Assembly: GCA_963754125.1 (NCBI GenBank)
Contig: CAVWEX010000014.1
Span: forward strand, 744,001-808,000
DNA: 64,000 nucleotides
Reading direction: 5' to 3'
Source: RPQJ01 sp963754125
Lineage (GTDB): Bacteria; Pseudomonadota; Gammaproteobacteria; Steroidobacterales; Steroidobacteraceae
Part shown: in pieces, positions 57,442 through 64,000 of the stretch
How the letters are laid out: each line of letters opens with the position of its first letter
Position numbering within the stretch: the stretch's first letter is position 1
The notes under the pieces: generated by a model
Told to the model about the DNA's origin: nothing
The model's input: only the letters and a program-made list of their open reading frames with translations
Databases searched by the model: none
Position numbers and translations under genes: made by a program

Positions 57442-58554
57442 ATGAATGCGGCCCTGCAACCTGAACCGGACTCCAGGCCGCTGAGCGCGTCGCAGATGCT
57501 CGACGTGCTGATCCGCGCCGGCCTGGTCTTCGCCCTCGCGGCACTGTGCTACAGGATCTTTGCGCCGTTCCTGACGCTCATGGTCTGGGCACTGATTCTC
57601 GCCGTCGCCTTGTACCCCCTCCACCAGATGCTGGCGCGCAGGCTCGGCGGCAAGCAGGGCCTGGCGGCCACCCTGATCTCGCTCACGGCCGCGGTGCTGA
57701 TCGTCGCGCCCACGGCGGTGCTGATGGGATCGCTCGCCGATTCCGTGCAGGAATATGTGCAGGCCATCCAGGACAACACCCTGGAGATCCCCGCGCCACG
57801 TCCCGGCGTCGAGGAGTGGCCGGTCGTCGGCAAGAAGGTCCATGCCTACTGGTCGAAGGCGCATTCCGACCTGCCGGCGCTGGTGCAGAGCATGCAGCCG
57901 AAGATCGGCAACCTCGCGAAATCGGCACTCTCGTTCGTGGCTGGCATCGGCGGCGGCCTCCTCATGTTCCTGGCGGCCTTCCTGATTGCGGGCGTGATCA
58001 TGGCGTTCGGCGAGGCCGGCGCACGCGCCAGCGAGGCCATCTTTGCCAAGGTCATGAGCCGGAGTCGTGCCCCCGAGTTCGTCAAGCTGTCGACGGCGAC
58101 CATTCGCGCCGTAGCGCAGGGCGTCATCGGCGTGGCACTCATCCAGGCCATCGCCGTCGGCGTCACGCTGCTCGTGGCGCAGGTACCGTTTGCCGGGGTG
58201 CTCGCGATCATTGTGCTGGTGCTCGGCATCGCGCAGATTCCGGCGGTACTCGTCACCATCCCGGCCATCGCCTACATCTGGATGAGCGGCGACTACGGGA
58301 CTGGCATGGCCGTCGTCTACTCAGTCGTTCTGTTTCTCGCGGGGATCGCAGACAACTTCCTCAAGCCGCTGATGCTGGGCCGCGGCGTCGACGCACCGAT
58401 GCCGGTGATCCTGCTCGGCGCAATCGGGGGCATGGCGGCGGCCGGCATTCTCGGGTTGTTCGTAGGTGCCGTCCTGCTGGCTCTGGGTTACCAGATCTTC
58501 ATGGGTTGGGTGCACCATGACCAGCCACAGAGTGACTCACCGCCCGCAGCCTGA
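57442..58554 (+). CDS. AI-2E family (UPF0118/PerM-like) membrane protein
   Basis: This 370-residue polytopic inner-membrane protein has about eight membrane segments and the family's signatures: FLTLMVWALILAVALYPLHQ near the N-terminus, a periplasmic domain (VQEYVQAIQDNTLEIPAPRPGVEEWPVVGKKV), and PVILLGAIGGMAAAGILGLFVGAVLLALGYQIF at the end. Members include AI-2 exporter TqsA, PerM and Na+/H+-antiporter-like proteins, so the substrate cannot be told. ATG at 57442 follows AAGGAGAAC. The outer-membrane factor gene starts 4 bases after its stop, so it probably heads that operon. Confidence 0.88.
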   Translation: MNAALQPEPDSRPLSASQMLDVLIRAGLVFALAALCYRIFAPFLTLMVWALILAVALYPLHQMLARRLGGKQGLAATLISLTAAVLIVAPTAVLMGSLADSVQEYVQAIQDNTLEIPAPRPGVEEWPVVGKKVHAYWSKAHSDLPALVQSMQPKIGNLAKSALSFVAGIGGGLLMFLAAFLIAGVIMAFGEAGARASEAIFAKVMSRSRAPEFVKLSTATIRAVAQGVIGVALIQAIAVGVTLLVAQVPFAGVLAIIVLVLGIAQIPAVLVTIPAIAYIWMSGDYGTGMAVVYSVVLFLAGIADNFLKPLMLGRGVDAPMPVILLGAIGGMAAAGILGLFVGAVLLALGYQIFMGWVHHDQPQSDSPPAA

Positions 58555-58557
58555 ACG

Positions 58558-60118
58558 ATGCCCGGCGGCGCGGTGAACGCGCGGCCGGCGCGCCTGGCGA
58601 TCGTGCTCGCCGTGCTGCTGGCGGCTGGCTGCAAGCCCGTCGGGCCGGACTTCCAACGCCCCGACGTGCCGTGGCTCGACGGCTGGAGAGGCGGGTCACC
58701 CGAGTCGGCGGCGGGACAGCTGCCACCGGCGCCGCCACTCCAGGACGACCAGTGGTGGCGGGTCTTCAACGATCCTGCGCTCGACCAGATGGTGGCCGAG
58801 GCGCAACGGGCCAACCCGACCGTACGCATTGCCGGAGCGCGGATCATGGAGGCCCGTGCACAACTCGGCATCGCCGGGAGCGGCCTGTATCCCCAGTTGC
58901 AGCAGCTGAGCGGACAGGCGTTATGGGTCGGGCAGGACACCTCGGGCGAGCCCAGCCGCTCGTTCGGGAGCTACGGTGCCGCGTTCGACATCGCATGGGA
59001 GATGGACTTCTGGGGCCGGTTCCGGCGCGGGATCGAGGCGGCGGACGCGGGCTACTTCGCCAGCATCGCCCAGTATGACGACGTGCAGGTGCTGGTCGCG
59101 GCGCAGGCCGCCAGTTTCTACGCCTCCATCCGGACGTTCGAGCAGCGGCTGCGCATCGCGCACGAGAACGCGCAACTGCAGAAGCGCAGCCTCGAGATCA
59201 CCGAGCGACTGTTCCGCAGCGGCAACGAGTCCGAGCTGGACGTGCAGCAGGCGAAGGCGCTGTACCTCGGCACGATCTCGAGCATACCGGATCTCGAAAG
59301 TGCCCTGCGCCAGGCGCAGAACGCGCTCAGCACCCTGTTGGGCAGGCCGCCAGGCCCGCTGCCGGAGATGGCGGCCGGCCGGGAGCGGATTCCCGAAGCA
59401 GGACTCGAGGTCGTCGTCGAGATGCCGGCTGAGCTGCTGCGCCGCCGGCCGGACGTCAGGACCGCGGAGATGCAGCTCGCGGCGCAGTCGGCGCTGATCG
59501 GTGTCAATCAGGCGGCGCTGTATCCGTCGATCGCGCTGGTCGGGACGGTCGGGCTCTCGGCGACGTCGCTGGAGTCCTCGCCGACCACTTTCAATGTGGG
59601 CCTGGGGCCGGCGCTGGCCTGGAACGTGTTCGACTATGGGCGACTGAAGAACCAGGTGCTCGTGCAGGACGCCCGCTTCCAGCAGCTCTACGAGGTGTAC
59701 CAGGACACCGTGCTGCGGGCCGCGCGCGAAATGGACGATGCCGCGGTATCGTTCGCCAAGGGCCGCACGCAGGTCGACATTCTCGAGCAGGCCGTGCAGG
59801 CCGCGAAGCGCTCGCTCGACATCGCCACGATCCAGTACCAGGATGGCTTCGTCGACTTCCAGCGCGTGCTCGACTCGCAACGCACGCTGTTCAGCCAGCA
59901 GGAACGCCTCGTGACCACCCGCGGCGGCGTGACGCAGAGCCTCATCTCGCTCTACAAGGCGATGGGCGGCGGATGGCAGGCCGGCCGCAACCGGGCCGTG
60001 CTCGACGATGCCACGCGCGCAAGCATGATGGAGCGCAGCAACTGGAACGACCTGTTGACGGCACCACTGCCGCCGGCCGCCGAAGTCATCACCGCCGAAG
60101 CCGTAGGACGCGCAATGA
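58558..60118 (+). CDS. NodT-type outer-membrane efflux lipoprotein (TolC family)
   Basis: This outer-membrane factor has a lipoprotein signal, lipobox LAAGC (Cys25), and the diagnostic KPVGPDFQRPDVP. Two TolC repeats follow (DPALDQMVAEAQRANPTVRIAGARI and later ALIGVNQAALYPSIALVGTVGL, LAWNVFDYGRLKNQVLVQ, YQDGFVDFQRVLDSQRTLFSQQ). About 510-520 residues are recognisable. No stop appears in frame: the frame runs on through the start of the adaptor gene. The end given here is the TGA of an ATGA at 60115-60118 that would normally couple the two genes. That TGA is in another frame, so a base error near the end is likely. Confidence 0.87.
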
Positions 60119-61250
60119 GCCAGGAGCCCGAAACACAGACGCCGGCCGGGACCGCTGCAGACGAGCACCCCGAGCGCCGGCCGCGGCACACGGATCGGGG
60201 CCGGCGTCATCGCCGCGCTGATCATCGTGAGCCTGGTGCTCTACTTCGTGGGCGACCGCCTCACGCCGTACACCTCGCAGGCGCGCATCCAGGCGTTCGT
60301 CGTTCCCGTGGCGGCGGAGGTCTCGGGCAAGGTACAGGCGGTCCACATCCGGGACAACGACGACGTCGAGCCGGGGCAACCCCTGTTCGACATCGATCCG
60401 GAACAGTACGAGATCGCGCTGCAGCGCGCCCGGTCCGACTACGAGACGGTGCGCAGCTCCGTGAAGGCATCGGCGGCGGGTGTGGACGCGGCGCGCGCTG
60501 CACTGCGGACCTCCCAGACGAGCTTCGAGATGGCGGCAAAGGACGCGAGCCGACAGGAGCGACTGCACCAGGAAGACCCCGGCGCCATCTCCGTGCGGCG
60601 CCTCGAGATCGCGCAATCCACGCGGGAGGAGGCGCGCAGCAAGGTCGCGCGCGCCGAGGCCGACCTGCGCAAGGCCGAGGAAGCGGCCGGCGACAGCGGC
60701 GAGAACAACGCGCAGCTGCGCAGCGCGCGCGCGGCGGTGGAGAAGGCCGAGCTCGACCTGGCACGCACCAAGGTGCTCGCGCCGGCGCGCGGCACGGTCA
60801 CCGACCTGCGCACGGACGTCGGCAACTTCGCGCAGGCCGGCGCGCCGGTCATGACGCTGATCGCGATTCACGACCTCTGGATCAGCTGCCGACATGACCG
60901 AGAACAACCTCGGCAACATCGACGCCGGCGACGAAGTGGCGATCGTGCTCGACGTGATGCCCGGCGAGGTGCTCAAGGGGCGCGTCCGCAGCGTCGGTGG
61001 CGGCGTGAGCGGGGGGCAGTCTTCCCCGCCCGGAACCCTGCCGACCGTCGAGAACAGTCGCGACTGGCTGCGACAGGCGCAGCGGATTCCGGTGGCGGTG
61101 GAGTTCGATGCCGCGGAGATCGACCGGCTGGAAGGTGTGCGGGTCGGAGGACAGGCCGAGGTGCTGGTCTATACGGGGGACCATCCCGTGATGAACCTGC
61201 TGGGCCGGATCTACATCCGCGTCATGAGCTGGCTGTCCTACCTCTACTGA
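60115..61250 (+). CDS. HlyD/EmrA-family membrane-fusion adaptor, frameshifted
   Basis: From ATG at 60115 (MSQEPETQTPAGTAADEHPERR) the frame shifts +1 near 60185 into a membrane anchor (GVIAALIIVSLVLYFVGDRL) and the adaptor body: QAFVVPVAAEVSGKVQAVHIRDNDDVEPGQPLFDID (lipoyl half), a long alpha-hairpin, then LARTKVLAPARGTVTDLRTDVGNFAQAG. Near 60885 it shifts +1 again (an extra T before GCCGACATG) to TENNLGNIDAGDEVAIVLDVMPGEVLKGRV and ends at 61250. About 378 residues when joined. It should link the DUF2955 exporter to the NodT channel. Confidence 0.87.
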
Positions 61251-61259
61251 TCACCTGCC

Positions 61260-62300
61260 ATGGCACGCGCGGACAAGGCTGCACTGCGTCTGACCCTCGG
61301 CCTCGGCGTCGCCGTGCTGGTGGCGTACGGGTTCGGGCTGCCGGCGCCGTTCGTCGTGTGCGTGATGGCCGTGATCCTGCTGTGCAAGCCAGGTCCGCCG
61401 ATGCCCATCCCGCGGGCCAGTGCGACCGCGATGGTGCTGGCCATTTTGCTGCTGGCCGGCGTGCTGATGGTGCCGCTGCACGAGAACTACGCGCTGACCG
61501 GCCTGCTGCTGACCGCAGCCATTCTCTACGCGGTCTTCTACGGGGGGCTGCGCAGCGGCAATCCGGTGACGATGGTGCTGGTGATGGCATTTGCACTGAT
61601 CCCGGTGGCCGGGGTCGCTGAGCAGGCCCTGGCGGGAAGACTCGTTTTGTCCATCGCCGTCGGCGTCGTCATCGGCAGCCTGGTCAAGGGCGTTTCGCAC
61701 GCCTTTTTTCCGGACCCACCCGACTCCGTGGCGCCGCAGCCAGTCGCGCGGTCGTCGGACCAGGCGGCAGCAAGCTGGATCGCGTTGCGCGCCGTGGTGA
61801 TCGTGATGCCCGTCTTCGTGCTCGCCCTCACCAACCCGTCGCTCTACCTCGCCGCCGTCATGAAGGCCGTCACGCTCGGCCAGCAGGCCGGCGAGACCAA
61901 CGCCCGCTCCGCCGGGAAGGAACTGGTTGGATCGACGCTGATGGGCGCGCTCATCGGCGCGTGCGTCTGGCTCGGGCTCTCGCTGCTGGCCAATCTCTGG
62001 ATGCTGGCGCTGTGGCTGATGGCCGCCGCGCTGTGGTGCGGGTCGGCGATGTTCGGAGCGCGCCGCACCGCGTTCCGGCCGACCTTCTGGAGCAACGCGC
62101 TGATCACGGCGCTGATCCTGCTCGGCCCCGCGATCGAGGACAGCGCCAGCGGCAAGAGCGTCCTGCAGGCGGCCGCCGTCCGCACCTGCCTGTTCGTCGC
62201 GGTGGCGGTCTATGCATGGGTCACGGTGTGGGGGCTGGAGCACTGGCGCGAATCGCGGTCGCGCACGCTCGAAATGAAATCAGTGGAGGAAACAGCATGA
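61260..62300 (+). CDS. DUF2955 family (FUSC/AaeB-like) exporter
   Basis: This 346-residue inner-membrane protein has about ten predicted segments (VAVLVAYGFGLPAPFVVCVMAVILL, AMVLAILLLAGVLMVPLHENYALTGLLLTAAILYAVFYGGL, IGACVWLGLSLLANLWMLALWLMAA). DUF2955 proteins relate to the aromatic-acid/fusaric-acid exporters and are usually encoded with a HlyD adaptor and a NodT channel, as here. The likely role is export of small aromatic acids; the substrate is unproven. Its stop overlaps the next start (ATGA at 62297-62300). Confidence 0.85.
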   Translation: MARADKAALRLTLGLGVAVLVAYGFGLPAPFVVCVMAVILLCKPGPPMPIPRASATAMVLAILLLAGVLMVPLHENYALTGLLLTAAILYAVFYGGLRSGNPVTMVLVMAFALIPVAGVAEQALAGRLVLSIAVGVVIGSLVKGVSHAFFPDPPDSVAPQPVARSSDQAAASWIALRAVVIVMPVFVLALTNPSLYLAAVMKAVTLGQQAGETNARSAGKELVGSTLMGALIGACVWLGLSLLANLWMLALWLMAAALWCGSAMFGARRTAFRPTFWSNALITALILLGPAIEDSASGKSVLQAAAVRTCLFVAVAVYAWVTVWGLEHWRESRSRTLEMKSVEETA

Positions 62301-62740
62301 TCGTCAGAAACCTGCTGGTCGGATTGCCGGCGATCCTGCTATGCATGGTCGTGCAGGTGGCGTTCGCATTCTGGAGCGTGCGCTATTCCGTGCAACAGTC
62401 GGCGGTCGCCAAGCACGGACTCGGCTCCTTGCGCGGCGTACGCTCGATACTTGTCGCCATGCTGGCCATGATGCTGGGAAGCGTCCTGCAGATCGTGATG
62501 TGGGGATTGCTGTTCGTCGCACTGGGCGAGTTCGACGAGTACTACGAGGCGATCTACCATTCGGCAGTCAATTTCGCGTCGCTGGGCTATGGCGACATCG
62601 TCATGAGCAAGGACTGGAAGCTGCTGGGTCCGCTCGAGGCCGTCTGCGGAGTGCTCATGCTGGGCATGACTTCTGCGGCACTGATGGCGATCATGCAGCA
62701 GGTGATCAAGCTGCAGCGGGCGGAACTGAAGCTCGACTGA
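62297..62740 (+). CDS. Two-helix ion channel with K+-channel-like pore
   Basis: This 147-residue protein starts at ATG 62297, coupled to the exporter gene. It has membrane segments at about 8-28 and 50-77, a pore helix with the selectivity-filter-like SLGYGDIV, and a final segment (LEAVCGVLMLGMTSAALMAIMQQV). The TxGYGD-type filter marks the Ion_trans_2 family, although the usual Thr is Leu here. Translational coupling to an efflux system is unusual and may serve to balance charge during export (inference). Confidence 0.82.
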   Translation: MIVRNLLVGLPAILLCMVVQVAFAFWSVRYSVQQSAVAKHGLGSLRGVRSILVAMLAMMLGSVLQIVMWGLLFVALGEFDEYYEAIYHSAVNFASLGYGDIVMSKDWKLLGPLEAVCGVLMLGMTSAALMAIMQQVIKLQRAELKLD

Positions 62741-62947
62741 TCGACGATCGACGACCCCGGCACGGCGCGGGGCGGCGTCGCGTCGGCGGTTGATGACTTT
62801 CACGCATTGAACTGATATCTATGGAATTCTGTGGCGAGCGCTGGAACTGCTCGGCCGCACTGGGAGCAGCACGCGGGGCGTTACTGGGCTCCAGTCGTCG
62901 GTCAGACCCGGAGATCGCCAGCTTCTGGAGCCTCAGTGGCCTTCGAC

Positions 62948-64000
62948 ATGGCATCCATCACAAGGAGAGTCCTGACCGTCGGAATTGCGACCATCGGGAT
63001 CATTGGCGGCTCGGTGTCTGCCGCAGAGCGTTCTGCGCCCTACCCCGGCTACCTGGAACGCTCGCAGTCCCGCACTCTGGGCAAGGTGCGCGTCGCTGCC
63101 GCGGCCCTGTCGCCCGACGAAGCCACCGCGGTGTATGGCGTGCCGCTCGCCGACCAACTCATCCAGCCCGTCTGGGTCGAGATTGAGAACAAGGAGGATG
63201 TGGCCTACTGGTTGATGTTTCCGGGACTCGATCCGAACTATTTCCCTGCTTCCGAGGCCGCCGAAGGCATGGCCCTCGGCGACCCGGGCAGGAAGCCCGA
63301 CGAACTGGATCGGCGCTTCAAGCAACTGGCGTTTCGCAATCCGGTGCCGCCCGGACAGACGGTGTCCGGCTTCGTCCTCACGAATCTCCACGAGGGCGTG
63401 AAACTCCTGCAGATCGACTTGTTCGCCGATCGGCGCAGCCACAGCTTCTCGTTCCTGGCGCTGGTGCCCGGCCTGCGCGCGGACTACAAGCGGAGCGAGG
63501 TCTTCCGCAACCAGCTGCGGGCGACGGACAGTGGCGTCGATTACACCGACGACGCACAGTTCCGTGCAGCGCTGGAGGCACTGCCCTGCTGCGTGACCAA
63601 CCAGGACGGCTCGAAGAACGGCGATCCGCTCAACCTCGTCATCGTCGGCGGTCTCGACGACGCCTTTCCGTCGCTGGTCCGACGCGGCTGGAGCCCGACG
63701 GAGGTGACCTGGAAGGGATCGGTGATGCGCACCGTGAGCTCCGCCATGTCGCGGGAACGCTACCCATACGCCCCGATCAGCGACCTGTACCTGTATGGGC
63801 GGCCCCAGGACATCGCGCTGCAGAAGGCTCGCGACAACATTCATCAGCGCAATCACCTGCGGCTCTGGCAGAGCCCGATGCGTTACCGCGGCCAGCAGGT
63901 CTGGGTGGGCCAGATCAGCCGCGATATCGGCAGCCGGCTCACGATTCACTCGCCGACCTTCACGACCCACAAGATCGATCCAGACGTGGACGAGGCCGCC
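62948..64000 (+). CDS. LssY C-terminal domain protein, cut by window end
   Basis: ATG at 62948 opens a frame that runs off the window after 351 residues. It has a Tat/Sec-like leader (RRVLTVGIATIGIIGGSVSA). A domain of about 180 residues follows (PVWVEIENKEDVAYWLMFPGLDPNYFP, FVLTNLHEGVKLLQIDLFAD), then an LssY-C domain: DPLNLVIVGGLDDAFPSLVRRGWSP, DLYLYGRPQDIALQKARDNIHQRNHLRLW and VWVGQISRDIGSRLT. LssY-C is named after a Legionella secretion-locus protein; its biochemical role is unknown. It lies 207 bases after the channel gene and may have its own promoter. Confidence 0.78.
   Translation, partial: MASITRRVLTVGIATIGIIGGSVSAAERSAPYPGYLERSQSRTLGKVRVAAAALSPDEATAVYGVPLADQLIQPVWVEIENKEDVAYWLMFPGLDPNYFPASEAAEGMALGDPGRKPDELDRRFKQLAFRNPVPPGQTVSGFVLTNLHEGVKLLQIDLFADRRSHSFSFLALVPGLRADYKRSEVFRNQLRATDSGVDYTDDAQFRAALEALPCCVTNQDGSKNGDPLNLVIVGGLDDAFPSLVRRGWSPTEVTWKGSVMRTVSSAMSRERYPYAPISDLYLYGRPQDIALQKARDNIHQRNHLRLWQSPMRYRGQQVWVGQISRDIGSRLTIHSPTFTTHKIDPDVDEAA

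Overview
The window is GC-rich (about 70 %) chromosomal DNA of a gammaproteobacterium. Evidence for this is the conserved gene neighbourhoods recN/fur/bamE, rnfH-ratA facing smpB-ssrA, dnaX-ybaB-recR behind a small SRP RNA, ppsR facing ppsA, and mltF beside tadA. Wax-ester/triacylglycerol synthases, a GlyGly-CTERM protein, a NodT-type efflux system and the very high GC suggest the Xanthomonadales / Nevskiales / Steroidobacterales side of the class. That placement is inference.

Layout. 1-3.2 kb: end of recN, fur, bamE, rnfH, ratA, smpB and the tmRNA gene ssrA. The tmRNA gene is interrupted in its T-loop by a ~280-nt group I intron. A LAGLIDADG endonuclease gene follows just outside the tmRNA and has no stop codon before its terminator. 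3.8-16.9 kb: Kef-type antiporter, a Met/Gly-rich secreted protein, a molybdopterin oxidoreductase, a GlyGly-CTERM beta-propeller-like protein, a YheS-type ABC-F ATPase, a quinone oxidoreductase, an FMN alpha-hydroxy-acid dehydrogenase, a Gfo/Idh/MocA oxidoreductase and small membrane proteins. 16.9-26.7 kb: the periplasmic protease Prc and a three-gene RND efflux operon behind a palindromic promoter. 26.7-36.7 kb: coiled-coil protein, yqiB, ppsR, ppsA, a 0.3-kb cluster of perfect palindromes, recR, ybaB, dnaX, SRP RNA, an M20 amidohydrolase and queF.

36.8-47.6 kb is a lipid section: alpha/beta hydrolase, two divergent WS/DGAT acyltransferases, two short-chain dehydrogenases, two acyl-CoA dehydrogenases, an ACAD10-like phosphotransferase and a LysR regulator. 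Together they look like storage-lipid synthesis next to fatty acyl-CoA breakdown. 47.6-57.3 kb: M64 peptidase, MgtC/DUF4010 protein, PrsW protease, CHRD protein, amidohydrolase, tRNA-Ser(CGA), mltF, tadA and two small envelope proteins. 57.4-64 kb: an AI-2E-type permease, then an apparent operon of NodT outer-membrane factor, HlyD adaptor, DUF2955 exporter and ion channel, followed by a LssY-C protein cut by the window end.

Two general points. Twelve otherwise conserved genes are broken by about 21 frame changes, and about 19 of these are +1 (one extra base). That looks like residual insertion error in the assembly rather than gene decay. The most unusual biology is the intron-interrupted tmRNA with its neighbouring non-stop homing endonuclease gene.
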